Assembly: GCA_005656395.1 (NCBI GenBank)
Contig: SRSI01000007.1
Coordinates: 248,001-312,000 of the forward strand
DNA length: 64,000 bases
Origin: Strongyloides papillosus
Lineage: Eukaryota; Nematoda; Chromadorea; Rhabditida; Strongyloididae
Direction of reading: 5' to 3'
Below the pieces are notes generated by a model. It was given only the letters and a program-made list of their open reading frames with translations, was not told the origin of the DNA and did no database searches. A program made the position numbers and the translations under genes. Shown here one piece after another: positions 19,809 through 31,711 of this stretch (positions within the stretch are counted from its first letter, which is position 1; the number at the start of each line of letters is the position of its first letter).

Positions 19809-20823
19809 ATGTTATCACAACCAACAAGCAGAATATATACACTACTACCATACGCAATCCTAGCACTTTTTGGTCTAATTACTACAGTATATGCCTTATA
19901 CAAGATAATAAAAATCCAAAAATTCCAATCACCTTTTGGTTTATTGTTAAAAGCACTATTTCTAAATGTTATTCTATACTTGGTTACTATCTTATTTTGG
20001 TTATCTATCAGAATTTTATTTGATGTAAATAGTTTAATGGAAAATTATAGTCGTTATGTTGGTATATTTTTTATTTTTACGTGGTATTTTTCTGAATTCA
20101 TAACAGTTGCTATATCAAGTAATAGATTTATTGCTATTGCTTTTCCTATTTACTACAGAAATGAAATTACGATTGATAAAACCAAAATTATTGTTGGTGT
20201 TATTTCTACTGTAACATTATGCCTCACTATTTCATCATTAATAGGTAAAAACATTTATAAAATACTAATAAGTATAATTATAGAATCATGTTCAATGAAT
20301 TACAATATAAAAACTTTAACATGGAGCTTCCCAAATTCATGGTGTGGTAAACTTTATGCATTTTGGTTTCAATTTATCGGAGGCATAGTAATTATCATCA
20401 TAAGCTTAATAATTGACACCTCAACATTACTATCACTCATTCATCGTAAACAACATTCAACAGTATTCAAAACAAAAGATAAAAAACACATTTCCATTGT
20501 CAAACAGGATGTTCTTTTCTTTTGCCAATCATTTTTACAAAACATCAAAACATTATTAATTGTCGTTTCAATAAATGTCTTTACGCGTTTAATAGATTCA
20601 ATCTATGGCAAATTTTATTTTAGAACATTCAGCTGGTGTTTATGTCATGTACTGGATGTTATTATAATAATTTTGTTTAATAAGGAACTATGGAGAATTA
20701 ATAAATGTAGACCTATTTCTCAGGTAACTTTTTATTAATTTTTTTTTACCAATATTTTATAATTATATTTAGGCTAAAATTGCGTTTCATGGGAATATGA
20801 CTTCAAAGCAGAATACAAAATAA
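19809..20823 (+). CDS. Seven-transmembrane chemoreceptor, Srx-like
   Basis: Exon 1 19809-20723, intron 20724-20772 (49 bp, GTAACT...TATTTAG, phase 0), exon 2 20773-20823, total 321 aa. Hydrophobic segments lie at roughly 10-31, 44-70, 85-104, 127-147, 185-208, 240-257 and 275-292. NRFIAIAFPIYY at 105-116, at the end of TM3, is the hallmark position of nematode serpentine receptors of the Srx/Srsx type, and QDVLFFCQSFLQ before TM6 fits Srx. C179 in the second extracellular loop may pair with another extracellular Cys. Such receptors sense chemicals at the surface of sensory neurons. Reading through the intron would end four residues later; splicing gives a polar 16-residue tail. Ligand unknown. 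Confidence 0.75.
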
Positions 20824-21743
20824 TTGAAGATTAAATAAATATAGAGATCGCTTTTGGCTCAATTTTTTATCTAAAATTATTATTTTTAATTTTTTGAATG
20901 GTCGTTTTTGTCTCTTTTATTTACTCGTGCACCTGTATTTTTGTTACACAATCGTTTAATGCCAACATAATAAGTAATAAAAAATTTACAATGAATTATC
21001 TAAATTTACAATAAACTGATAATAGAACTCTTCAATTAAAAATTTCTATTAATTTCCCATATTCAAATTTAACAAATGAAAAATGATATCTTTATTACTT
21101 TTTTAAATTTTTATTACTTTTTATGTGAAAAAAAATTTTGTATACTTCCTTTGTAACTATAATTTTAATGATTCCTATTTATTTATTATAAATAGAAATT
21201 AAATTGTTGTTGAAGATACAATTTAATTACTTTAAAATTACATTTTTATAACAAAATTAATTAATTTTAATACTCTTTCGGAGTTTAACAGACAAAAGTA
21301 TAATTGAAGTTAACATCATGAGAATTAGGGAAATCCGTTTTGTCTGGAAAATAAAATATCATTGATATCAAATAACAAATAGGTATATCATTAAATTTCA
21401 GTATTAACGAGGTGCTTGTTTTTATTAAAATTTGATTATTAGGAAGTCTTTAAGTGTTTTAAAGGGGAAAAATGTTTTTTTTTGTAATAAAATTTTTACA
21501 GTATGTATTAAACATTTAGAAAAGTTTACAAAATACAAATGTGTTTAGTTTTAAAGAGAAAGTTTCAAAAAACCAAACATCAGAAATAACATGATGTTAA
21601 GCTATTGTTTCGCTTTATTTTTATTTGATTGTAAGAAGTTTGATTAAATTTTTGTTATAAAATGTATAGACAAAACTTTATTCATACAATTATAAGATTT
21701 AGTTTTATATATATTCTTTAATATCCTACTTAACTAAAGAATC
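20824..21743. other. Intergenic spacer
   Basis: 920 bp between two plus-strand genes. No gene, repeat or RNA seen. It presumably includes the promoter of the F-box-like gene. Confidence 0.3.
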
Positions 21744-23378
21744 ATGGAGACTGCAAAAGGTTTAACATTCTTGGACATAATGAGAATCAATTTGATTAGA
21801 AAAATAATTCTCAGTAAAATTTCATCATTCACTGATATAAGTAATCTCGCCAAAACATGCAAATTCATATACTTTCACATTAAAAAGGAAGCAATTATAA
21901 AGAACATGATAACTTTTAATGATTTTCCACAACTTACAATTGAAAAAAAGGACAAAAATTTAGAATATTCTCCTTCAATTGCACTCCAAAATATTGAATT
22001 TCTACACAATACAAAGTTACGTGAAAGATTAAATATTGTAGAAAAGTTTTTTGGAGAGGTAATTCTCAACGAAAATTGTATATTTTTTACATTAAATCAA
22101 AGAATACAAAAGTTTAAAGATAGTGATAGTGCACTAATCGCTGAAAAATTAAAAGAAGAAATAAGCTTTTTAAATGATTCAATTCGTAAGAATGCAAAAT
22201 TCCTCCACCTCAGAATAGCAAATACCAAATGTAGTCATCATCTTATGTTACAATTATTAAGTTTTATGAATCACCAAAACATAAAACGCATTACTATTCC
22301 ATTATCATGTTTCATTTATGAAAATACTTCTAGCTACAAATTAAGGGAGAACATTTTTGAAGGATTTCCAAAGCTTTGTGAACTTAAGATTTTAGTGAAT
22401 TTTGAAACTAGCAATAGTCTCTTAACTATAAGCAAACTTACAAAGCATATTAATATCATAGAACATGTTTTGAAAGATTTAGGAAAAAGAAAAGGCGCAA
22501 CGTTAATATTTGAGGTTCCCGATTGTGGTTATTGTAAAATGGAATCATATGTCCAAATGATTTTTGAGATTGCTTCTATTTACAAAATCAAAATAAAAAC
22601 TAATGTTAAATGTATGATTCCACCGTATGATAAAAGAAATCAAATTATTCGTCCACCTGAAAGTTGTGCTTTATTTCCGATAAGAGAAAATGTAACATCT
22701 GTCAAAGAAAATATCTGTAATTTTAAAGTGTTTTATAATACTTTTAAAATACTGCAAACATTTAAAAACTTAGAATCTTTAGAACTATCGTTGTTGGTTT
22801 TTGATATAGAGAATGAAATTAATGATGGAGACGAGTTACTTTGTGATATTTTATCACTGAAGAATTGTAAAATGTTGAAAGAACTTAAACTATATTTTGC
22901 AAATTCTCCCACAAGATTAGACATTTATGAAAAAGAAATATTTCTAAATAATTTAAAATTTATCTGCTCTTTAATGCCAAACACAATTAAATGTTTAGAA
23001 CTAATTAATATATTTGATTTAACACAGGAAATTACAAAAGTTATGAGTGAAATAATGCCAAATATTGAGATAATAATATCTGACACTGTAATTTTTAAAG
23101 ATCCAAATTGTCTTGATAACTTTAAGAACATAAAAGGATTTATATCTTTTGATATTCCAAACATTAATATTCCAAGTATAGTAGAACTTCTTGCTATTAA
23201 ACACAACAATAACGTGTTAATTGATAACAGTTATCCAATGAATCATGAATTAGTAAAAACTTACTCAAAGAAGTTTTCAAAAACTCTTCATGATAAGGAT
23301 GGAAATTTCATTTTTTTTAATGACATTATAAACTGGAATATGTATAAAAGCATAGTTCAAAAAAATTTCATTTTTTAA
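21744..23378 (+). CDS. F-box-like, leucine-rich protein
   Basis: 544 aa, single exon, no signal peptide. Residues about 8-50 (LDIMRINLIRKIILSKIS, then LAKTCKFIYFHIKKE) have the spacing of an F-box: a hydrophobic helix followed by a second one containing the typical 'L..tCk.f' pattern. The rest has repeated Leu-rich segments (NLESLELSLLVF, MLKELKLYF, IKCLELINIF) consistent with leucine-rich repeats. F-box/LRR proteins usually bring substrates to SCF ubiquitin ligases, with the repeats binding the substrate; that role is inferred from architecture only. The F-box match is weak and should be tested with a profile. Confidence 0.6.
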   Translation: METAKGLTFLDIMRINLIRKIILSKISSFTDISNLAKTCKFIYFHIKKEAIIKNMITFNDFPQLTIEKKDKNLEYSPSIALQNIEFLHNTKLRERLNIVEKFFGEVILNENCIFFTLNQRIQKFKDSDSALIAEKLKEEISFLNDSIRKNAKFLHLRIANTKCSHHLMLQLLSFMNHQNIKRITIPLSCFIYENTSSYKLRENIFEGFPKLCELKILVNFETSNSLLTISKLTKHINIIEHVLKDLGKRKGATLIFEVPDCGYCKMESYVQMIFEIASIYKIKIKTNVKCMIPPYDKRNQIIRPPESCALFPIRENVTSVKENICNFKVFYNTFKILQTFKNLESLELSLLVFDIENEINDGDELLCDILSLKNCKMLKELKLYFANSPTRLDIYEKEIFLNNLKFICSLMPNTIKCLELINIFDLTQEITKVMSEIMPNIEIIISDTVIFKDPNCLDNFKNIKGFISFDIPNINIPSIVELLAIKHNNNVLIDNSYPMNHELVKTYSKKFSKTLHDKDGNFIFFNDIINWNMYKSIVQKNFIF

Positions 23379-23761
23379 CTTAATCACAAGTAAATTCTTT
23401 AATATTTTATTTAAAATTTCGAACAAAAATAATAAAATATTATATACAGAAATTTATTTTATATGTTTCAATATTTGTTATATTTTCAGGTATTCATAAT
23501 GTACACTACGATAAATAGAAATAATAAGACTAAAATAATAATTTTTAACAATATAATCTCCTATCATAACAATAAAATTGGTAAAAATTAAATAAATGGC
23601 AACAAGAAAATAAAATGAAAATAACTATAACTTAGATTCTAAATTTCTTCTTGGTTTATTACACAAAATTGTAGATAAATATGAAACATTTTTATATTTA
23701 AATGATTGTGAGATTTTAACATTAATCTATTTAATGCTAAAATATGTGTTAATTAAAGCTA
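23379..23761. other. Convergent spacer between the F-box gene and the CAP array
   Basis: Holds the 3' ends of two converging genes. Nothing else seen. Confidence 0.3.
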
Positions 23762-24752
23762 TTACTTTTTTCTATAGGAAGCACGATGTTTAAATGCTCC
23801 ATACATTATAGCAACGTTTTTTTGAACAGGAAGAACATTAGTTGTATATTCTTCCGGAATATTCCCTTTTGGGTCCAAGACCATAACGATAAAAACTAAA
23901 GTACCTCTAGTTGCAATACCAACTCCAATTTTTTTAGTATTCTTCCAAATTAATTGCGTTTCTTTGGCATGTGCATCACAATACGTATTTATAGTGAAAT
24001 CATATGCTTTGATAAAAGACTCAAACATATATATCAAGAAAAGATTTGCCATTTCTCTAGGAAAAATTCCAGTAACAAAACCATACCGAGAATTTTTAAT
24101 AGGTACTTCTATTAATTTTATACTGTTTTTCTTGGCCTTTTTTAAAGCAATAGCATCAAGTGCGTCATCTTCTACAAGAGCTGGTGCACCAAAGAGTCTT
24201 CTATATAGATTTATTTCAGAAATATACTAAGAAAAAATGTTTAAATATTTTTATGGAACTCACTCCTTTTCCTAATAACAAATAATTGTCCTTAGAAAAA
24301 CAATCATAACCGCAACCTTCCCATACAAGCATCCAAATATGCTTACTGAAAGGATTTTTTTTTACTAGCATAAGATAGCTATATGTAGCAAATGCCATTT
24401 TTTGTATAGTTGATCTGCTTAATCTATGTCTAAAACCTCCATACGGTGCTAAATGTCGTTTGTAAGAATTTGAATGAAGTAAATGGTAATATTTCATTAC
24501 ATGTACATGCCTTCTGAAAACATATCCATTACATTCCATATATAATTTTCTCTTATGTAAAATATAATAAACAGTGTAAGGATCTTGTGTATCATACCGT
24601 CTCTGTAGTAAAGTTCTATCACAAAGATGTTTTTTATTATTTTCATTTTTTTGATATCTATGATTTTTCCTGGGACTGAATGTTGAATGATTACTCATAG
24701 TTTGAATGATAAAAAAATTTAGGAACAAAAAAATAGGTAAAAAACACTTCAT
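23762..24752 (-). CDS. Secreted CAP (SCP/TAPS) protein, array gene 1
   Basis: Exons 24264-24752 and 23762-24226, intron 24227-24263 (37 bp, GTGAGT...TTAG, phase 0), 317 aa. Exon 1: signal peptide (about 1-20), then an N-terminal domain with the array's landmarks YMECNGYVFRRH, NPFSKHIW and VWEGCGYDCF. Exon 2: CAP domain opening EINLYRRLFG and containing ETQLIWKNTKKIGVG, equivalent to the CAP signature HFTQxxW...GCG, but with Glu/Thr where His is usual. This is the most divergent member: it lacks the IGYLGA motif and has PKGNIPEEYTTNVLP in place of PKGGxGxFKxNVFP. CAP proteins of parasitic nematodes are typically released into the host, and that role is inferred here. It lies at the 3' edge of the array. 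Confidence 0.8.
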
Positions 24753-25393
24753 TTTCTAACTGTTAAAAAATTTTTTAATGCGTAAAAATAGACGTAGATT
24801 ACAAATATTGGATAATAAATTTCTAAAAAACAGAGCTAAATACATTACTTTTAATCTCTATAATTTCATACGCAGCTGTGTAAATATTCATTTTATTTTA
24901 TGTTTCAATTTCATTAATGCTTCCGTGATATTATCATTTTTTTATCGTGGAATTTTGGAAACCGTTAATTATTAATTTGTTGAATATATATTAGTGTCCA
25001 TTTTAAATTCTATTTTTTTAGATCATCTTGATATTTCTTGAAGATTTAACAACAAAAAAACTTCTATTAGAATGCTTTTTTAAATTATCCAAGAACTATG
25101 TTTACTTAATTGAAGAACATAAATTATGAACACAATTTGTGTTTTTATTGATATATTTCACTTCCTCTTATGCTACAAAATGACTATCATATAGTCACGT
25201 AATCAGCGATAAAATCATGGTATTTATTGAAAAAACATCCCTTTCAAATCAATTTTTTATTTTATTTGCAACTATATGTATACTATCTTTAAATTAATTA
25301 AAAATATAATAAAACAATTTTTTTACTTTTTTCGGTGGAAAAATTTTGATTTGATCTTAATAAAATCTTAACTAAATGATGACACTCTTTAAA
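24753..25393. other. Spacer: promoter of array gene 1 and 3' flank of gene 2
   Basis: Contains CAGCTG at 24873-24878, 121 bp upstream of the gene 1 ATG, followed on the plus strand by TGTAAATATTCATTTTATT. No TATAAAAA is as clear as at other members, only an A/T-rich AAAATAAAA. Near 25320 there is a degenerate version of the 3' palindrome. No gene. Confidence 0.5.
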
Positions 25394-26332
25394 TTACAGA
25401 TTATGATTTCTTTTAAATAAATTATGAATATAAAGATGCTTCTCTTGAACGGGAAAAACATTTTTTTTAAAGTTTCCAAAACCACCTTTTGGTGAAAAAA
25501 AGAAAGAAACATAAATTATGTGACCCTTTGTATGGGCTCCAATTCCAACTTCTTTCGTTTTTTTCCAAATAATTTGACTATACCTAACATAATTACTTAT
25601 ACGATTCTTACCATGCCATTTATAACGACTCATAAACCTATCATACAAATTCTTAATTGCAAGGTTACCAAGTTGCAAGCGTTCTATTGCGTCAAGAATT
25701 CCTAGAAAAGGGTAATTTTTAATCTGAACAGGATCACCAGCAGCCAACTTCTTAGCTCGAGAAGCAGCTAATTTTTGAAGAAAGGTATTCTTTACAAGTT
25801 GTGGTACTCCATGTAGTCTTCTGTATTCATTAATCTCAGTAAAAAGCTTAACAAAATTTCCGATATATTAATAAAAACTTACACCTTCTTTTAAAATTTT
25901 AAAGTCATGTTCTGCAAAACAACTAAAACCACAACCATACCATACTCTTGCCCAAATAAGTTCACTGAAAGGATTTAGTCTTAATATATCTGGATAACTA
26001 TATTGTGCTATTCTATAGAGATTTCCACTTGTCATTACTTCAGTATAATTCACAGCTCCTTTTGGTATTTCATTTTTATCAAGAACTTCACCAGAACATA
26101 ATTTTTTATAATAATTTATAACGTCATTATGTTTTTTGAAAAAAAAATAATTGCATTCCATCCAAAGTTGATTATTATGCATATAGTAACTAATTTTGTA
26201 CTTTTTTAATAAAGGAGTATATAGTTTTTTGCCTTCAAAACGATTGGCAATGTATAATCTATATGGTCCTTCAATATTTGTAAAAAATATAAAAAGAATT
26301 ATGTGTAATTTTATATTTAACAAATATTTCAT
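25394..26332 (-). CDS. Secreted CAP protein, array gene 2
   Basis: Exons 25883-26332 and 25394-25846, intron 25847-25882 (36 bp, GTAAGT donor, GTTAAG acceptor, phase 0), 300 aa. Signal peptide about 1-20. N-domain landmarks: LWMECNYFFFKKH, YSYPDILRLNPFSELIW, VWYGCGFSCF. CAP part: EINEYRRLHG, a helix ending YDRFMSRYKWHGK, YSQIIWKKTKEVGIG and FSPKGGFGNFKKNVFP. Tyr stands where the CAP signature has His. The 3' splice site ends AAG rather than TAG/CAG, as in gene 3. Closest relative by eye is gene 3. Confidence 0.85.
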
Positions 26333-26450
26333 TTTTTTAATTAGTTAAAAATTTTTTACAATATATAATAGACGTATACTAGAAATTATTTAGGATATAA
26401 AAATGATTTAAAAGAGGGTATCTAAACAAAATACTTTTAATTAATATTGT

Positions 26451-26487
26451 TTTACCTGCAGCTGTATAAATATCTTTTTTTATAACT
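26451..26487 (-). promoter_or_regulatory. Array promoter module, gene 2
   Basis: On the minus strand TTATAAAAAAAG is followed by ATATTTATACAGCTGCAGG. CAGCTG is at 26459-26464, 127 bp before the ATG. The rest of the spacer 26333-26963 holds no gene. A weak copy of the 3' palindrome of gene 3 is at about 26898-26915. Confidence 0.55.
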
Positions 26488-26963
26488 TTTTGAATAAACA
26501 AAAGTTGCTCTGATAATAGAATTTTTTATCATTAATTTAGCAAAAAATGTTTGTTAAATTACTAAATGTAAGAGAATACCTATTGTAAATTATTTTTTAT
26601 TAAACCATGTTGACCTATAATCAAAATTAAATAATAAAGAAAAACTTTGTTAGTATACTTTTTTAAACATAGTTCAGGAATTATGTTTGCTTAACATTGA
26701 ATTTAATTAATAATCATAAATGAAGATCACAATCTATATTCCAATTGGTATATTTAGTCTCATTCATGCTATTTAATGATTAGCACGTATATTTTCGACA
26801 AAAACTATAATACTTTTTTAATAAAAATATGCCATTTAAGTGAATGTTTTATTTTATTTGTAACATTTTATTTATATATAAATTATAAATAAAATAACTT
26901 TTTCATTGAAAAAATGAAGATATAATCTAAATAAATTTTATCGAAATGATGTCACTCTATACC

Positions 26964-27901
26964 CTACTCTTTACGATTTATTGCATATAAATTATGTGTA
27001 TAAAGGTACTTCTGACTAATAGGAAAAACATTATTTTTAAAATCTTTAAAACCCCCTTTCGGTAAAAATAAAAAAGCAACATGAATATTACTACCAGCTA
27101 CATAAATTCCAATATCAACTTCTTTTGTATTATTCCAAATAATTTGACTATATTTAGCATCTCTATTTTTATGATTCTTGGCATGCCAATTATAACTACT
27201 CATGAATTTATCATAAATTTTTTTAACTATAAGATTGGCATTTTTCAATCCATAAGTTACACTAATATACCCAACAGAATGATCACTTTTTAATAAAATA
27301 GGAACAGGAAAAGCGTCCCTCTTAGCCTGAAAACCAGCAAGGTGTTGAAGATAAGAACTTTTTACAAGTGGCTGTGCTCCATGAAGAAGCCTGTATTCAT
27401 TTATTTCATTTATAAACTTAACAAAATTTATAATATATTATTATAAACTTACTCCAGTTTTTAGATGTTTAAAGTTATTGAATGCAAAACATGAATAATC
27501 GCAATGAGTCCATATTCTACTCAAATATGTTCACTGAAAGGATTTGATTTTAATAGATTTGGATAACTATATTCTGCTATTTTTAATAATGGTCTTTTAA
27601 ATTTTATACTTCTACAACTCTGAGCTCCATTTGGTCTTACATATTTATGTTTAATTTGGTTTGAAGTTAATCTATTATAATAATTAATTACATCTTTATG
27701 TCGATTGAAAAAAAAATTATTGCATTCATACACCATTCTATAATTGTACAAGTAATAAGTAATTAAGTATTCTTTTTTCAAAGAAGTATTTGGTCTTCTG
27801 GAACATAGATTAAATAAATTTTGAAATACACCTGTCTTTGAATATTTCAAAAAAAATATAAAAAGAATTATGAATAGTTTAATATTTAGTAAATATTTCA
27901 T
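26964..27901 (-). pseudogene. CAP gene, array gene 3, frameshifted in exon 1
   Basis: Exon 1 would be 27453-27901 and exon 2 26964-27416, intron 27417-27452 (36 bp, GTAAGT...TTAAG). Exon 1 is 449 bp where its neighbours have multiples of three. After NPFSEHI the frame meets TGA at about 27521, exactly where other members have the Trp of NPFSxxIW. The following bases continue the family pattern (CDYSCF) in the next frame, so one base has been lost. Exon 2 is fully open and has EINEYRLLHG, YSQIIWNNTKEVDIG (Asp where Gly is usual) and FLPKGGFKDFKNNVFP. Either a young pseudogene or a sequencing/assembly indel in a homopolymer-poor site. Confidence 0.8.
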
Positions 27902-28020
27902 TTTTTTAATTAGCTTGAAATTTCTTATAACATAAAAAATTGAATTTTAGAGATAAATATAAAATGAAAATGATTTATAAAAGGGTATTTAAACACAAGC
28001 TATTAATTACTGTTTTTTCA

Positions 28021-28054
28021 CCTTCAGCTGTATAAATATTCTTTTTATATAATG
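28021..28054 (-). promoter_or_regulatory. Array promoter module, gene 3
   Basis: Minus strand: TATATAAAAAGAATATTTATACAGCTGAAGG in two overlapping parts. CAGCTG is at 28025-28030, 124 bp before the ATG. It is retained although the coding part is frameshifted. No gene in the spacer 27902-28535. Confidence 0.55.
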
Positions 28055-28535
28055 TTTAAATTTAATCAATGCTCCCATGACAATATCATTTTTTTGTATC
28101 AGAATTTTGAATGTGTCATTCATTAATTTGTTAAACATATTTTTATATTTATTTCAAATTTTTTTTTTTAATCGTTTTATTATCCCTCGAAAATTTATAG
28201 CAAATTAACACCTTGCTGGAATTTTTTTTAGAATTATTTAAGAATTATGCTCACTTAATTAAAGACCATAAATGAAAATTACAGCTTACATTTTTCATTT
28301 CATTCACGTTATTCAATTAATAGCATGTATTCGCGTACTTAGGAATATTAATTATGTTTTCATAAAAAATTAATATATTTATTATAAACACCTCATTCAA
28401 ATGAATTTTTATTTTTTAACCATCTTATTTATATTCTAAATTAATAAAAAGTTTAGTGAAATTTTTTTTACTTCTTCATTGAAATAATAGAATACAATAT
28501 AAACAAAGTTTAGAAATGATATTTAATTTTTTATT

Positions 28536-29474
28536 TTACACTGCAAGATTTCTTCCAAATACTGCAAACATATGAATATGTTTCGGACTAATTGGACGAA
28601 CATTATTATGGAAATGTTTGGTGCATCCTCTTGGTGAAAATAAGAAAGTAACATAAATTTGATTATATTTTACGCAAACTCCTACACCAACTCTTTTTGT
28701 ACTTTTCCAAAGAATTTGAGCATTTTTGTCATATTTACCTTCATGACGTTTAGCATGCCAATTATAACTAGTCAAAAACTTATCGTACATTTTTGTAATT
28801 ATAAGATTTGCATGCTTCACAGGGAAGACTGCTCCAAGATACCCTATATGAGGATATTTTCTGAACAAAGAAGGTTTTTTTAAACAACTCTCATTAGCTT
28901 GCTCATTAGCTAACTTATTAAGAAAAGGATCAACTATAAGTGGGGTAGCATCATGAAGTCTTCTATATTCATTTATTTCTACTACATACTAGACGAAATT
29001 TTTAATATATTATTAAAAACTCACTCCTTGTTTTAAAAGTCTAAAGTTATTTGCTGCAAAACAATCATAATCACAACCAAGCCATACTCTCTCATAAATT
29101 TTATCACAGAAAGGATTTGATTTTAGAATATCTCGATTTCTATATACTGTTATTAAATATGATGGTTTATAAGGATTTATATATTTACAATCCATAGCTC
29201 CTTTTGGTCTTTTATTCCTATCTTTACCTGATAGTAATTTACTGTAATATTCTACAACATATTTATGTTGGTTAAAGAAAAAGCCATTGCATTCATATAA
29301 AACTTTATAGTTATACAAATAATAGGCAACTTGGTAGTCTTTTTCCTGAGAAGGTTTTGGTGTTCTTGAACATAGACTAAATAAATTTCTAAATTCACCC
29401 GTCTTTGGCCCTTGAATACTTTGAAAACATATAAAAAGAATTAGAAATAGTTTAATATTTAATAAAAATTTCAT
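28536..29474 (-). CDS. Secreted CAP protein, array gene 4
   Basis: Exons 29025-29474 and 28536-28988, intron 28989-29024 (36 bp, GTGAGT...TCTAG, phase 0), 300 aa. Exon 1: signal peptide [17 protein letters not shown], then [25 protein letters not shown] and GCDYDCF; the conserved NPFS is NPFC here. Exon 2: [48 protein letters not shown] and FSPRGCTKHFHNNVRP. His of the CAP signature is replaced by Asn-Ala. Belongs by eye with genes 5, 6 and 7, which share GPKTG/GPKPG after the signal peptide and a C-terminal HIHMFAVFG. Confidence 0.85.
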
Positions 29475-29589
29475 TTTTTATTCAGTTCTAAATTATTAAT
29501 AGTTCAAAATAATTGCAGTTTCGAAATAGTTAGTATATAAAAACGATTTACAAAAGGATATTTAAACATAAACTATTAATTACTGTTGT

Positions 29590-29624
29590 TTCACCTGCAG
29601 CTGTGTAAATATTCTTTTTTATAC
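29590..29624 (-). promoter_or_regulatory. Array promoter module, gene 4
   Basis: Minus strand GTATAAAAAAG, then ATATTTACACAGCTGCAGG. CAGCTG is at 29598-29603, 124 bp before the ATG. No gene in the spacer 29475-30109. Confidence 0.6.
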
Positions 29625-30040
29625 AATGTTTCAATATAACCAATGCCTCCATGACGATATCTTTTTTATGCATCAGAATTTTTGAAGTGATTATTTATTA
29701 ATTTACCAAATATACTATATATCGTTTTAAATTCTTCTTCTTTGAATCTCTTTGATATTGTTTGAAGATTAATTAGAAAAGGAGATAGTGATGATGCTGC
29801 TTTTTTAGAAATATTTAATTAATTGATGATCATAAATGAGAATTACAATTTTTTTATTTCATTCATGTTATTCAATTAATAGCACGTATTTTATATTTGG
29901 GAATGATAATTATGTTTACAACAAAAACAAATTATTTTTAAACAAAAAATTCTTTTCAAATGAATTTTTTATTTTAATTTCAACCATTTTATTTGTATTT
30001 TAACTTTAAATTAATTAAAAATTTAATGCAATTTTGTCTT

Positions 30041-30063
30041 TACTTTTTTCATTGAAAAAAGTA
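30041..30063. repeat. 3' palindrome of array gene 5
   Basis: Perfect 11-bp arms TACTTTTTTCA and TGAAAAAAGTA around one base, 47 bp past the stop codon of gene 5. The same feature recurs at 31644-31666, 36781-36803 and, slightly changed, at 35163-35187 and 40186-40208. Confidence 0.6.
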
Positions 30064-30109
30064 GAAGGCAATCTAAATAAAGTTTTAAAATGTGATGTTA
30101 TTCTTTATT

Positions 30110-31066
30110 TTACTCTGCACTATATGTTCCAAAATTTTTTCCAAACACAGCGAACATATGAATATGTCTCGGACCGATTGGACGAACATTCATTCTGAAA
30201 TTTCTGGTACAACCTCTTGGTGAAAATAGCAAAACAACAAAAATTTTATCATTTCTTGGACAAACTCCCACACCTATTTTTTTTGTACTTCTCCAAAGCA
30301 TTTGAGCATATTTATCATATTTACCTTCATGACGCTTATCATTCCAATTATAAGTAGTCAAAAATCTATCGTACATTTTCGTTATCAAAAGGTCAGCAAA
30401 CTCTAAACGGAAAACTTCTAAAAGATATCCTATACGATAGTCTATTCTAAACGATGAACGTCTTCTTGAACAACTCATCTTGGCTTCCTCGTTAGCTAAT
30501 GTTTCAAGATAAGTATCCACTATAAGTGGAGCAGTATCATGAATTCGTCTATATTGATTTATTTCAGTTACATACTAAACGTGATTACAAATATATTATT
30601 AAAAACTTACTCCTTGTTTTAAAATTTTAAATTTATTCGCTGAAAAACAATTATAATCGCATCCAAGCCATATATTCTCATAAATGACAGAACTGAAAGG
30701 ATTTGATTTTAGCATATCTGGATATTTGCATACTGCAATTTTATATAATGGTAAGTTAGGATTTAAATGTTTACAATCCAAAGCTCAATTCGGCCTTCTT
30801 CTTCTATTTCTATCTTTACCAGAGAGTAATTTTTTATAATAATTAAATACATATTTGTGCTGATTGAAAAAATAACCATTGCATTCATACACAACTTTAT
30901 AATTATACAAATAATAAGTAACTTCGATATCTTCCTTTAAGGAAATATATGGTTTTCTGAAACATGCAGTAAATAAATCCAGGACTGCACCGGGCTTTGG
31001 TCCTTGAATATATGGTAAAAATATAAAATTAATTATGCATAGTTTAACATATAATAAATATTTCAT
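30110..31066 (-). pseudogene. CAP gene, array gene 5, in-frame stop in exon 1
   Basis: Exons 30611-31066 and 30110-30574, intron 30575-30610 (36 bp, GTAAGT...TTTAG). Both exons keep the frame, but exon 1 has TGA at 30785-30787 where relatives have the Gly of the RPKGA motif, about 94 residues in. That is a single-base nonsense change. Everything after it is well conserved ([18 protein letters not shown]; exon 2 [24 protein letters not shown]), so the lesion is recent. UGA read-through or an error in the sequence are alternatives. The C-terminus is extended (GTYSAE) relative to gene 4. Confidence 0.8.
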
Positions 31067-31179
31067 TTTTTTAAAATAATTTTTAAAAAATTTAAATAAT
31101 TGCGATTGAAATAATTATAATATAAAAACGAATTAAAATGGGCATTTAAGCATAATACTTTTAATTACCATCGCTATAT

Positions 31180-31219
31180 CTGCAGCTGTGTAAATATTAT
31201 TATTTTTATATAATTTTTC
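31180..31219 (-). promoter_or_regulatory. Array promoter module, gene 5
   Basis: Minus strand TATATAAAAATAATAATATTT followed by ACACAGCTGCAG, in overlapping view. CAGCTG is at 31183-31188, 117 bp before the ATG, the shortest spacing in the array. No gene in the spacer 31067-31711. Confidence 0.55.
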
Positions 31220-31643
31220 AATTTAATAGATGCTTCTATGATACTATCATTTTTGCAGTAGGATTTTCGAAGTAATTATTTATTAATTTGCTAAATATAT
31301 TATGTCATCTTTTTAAAATTCATTTTCTCTAATTCTTTTTATAATGATTGGAAATTTTTAAAAATTAAGATCACTAAATTAATTCTTTTTTTAAAAATAT
31401 TTCAGAACTATTCTTTTTAAATTTAACTTTATATAAAAATTACAATTTATATTTTTTTACTTCATTCGTGCTATTCGATTATTACAGTGTATTCGTGTAT
31501 TTGCCAATATTAATTATGCTTCCAACAAAAAATCAATTTATTTAAAAAACAAAAACGATCCTTTCAAATAATTTTTTTTATTTTTAATTATATTATTTAT
31601 ATTTTTTAATTAAATTAATTAAAAATTTAGTGAAATTTTTTCT

Positions 31644-31666
31644 TACTTTTTTCATTGAAAAAAGTA
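31644..31666. repeat. 3' palindrome of array gene 6 (pseudogene)
   Basis: Arms TACTTTTTTCA/TGAAAAAAGTA, 46 bp past the inferred stop at 31712-31714. Confidence 0.6.
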
Positions 31667-31711
31667 TAGTTCAATCTAAATAAAGTTTTGACAATCACGC
31701 AATTCCTTATT

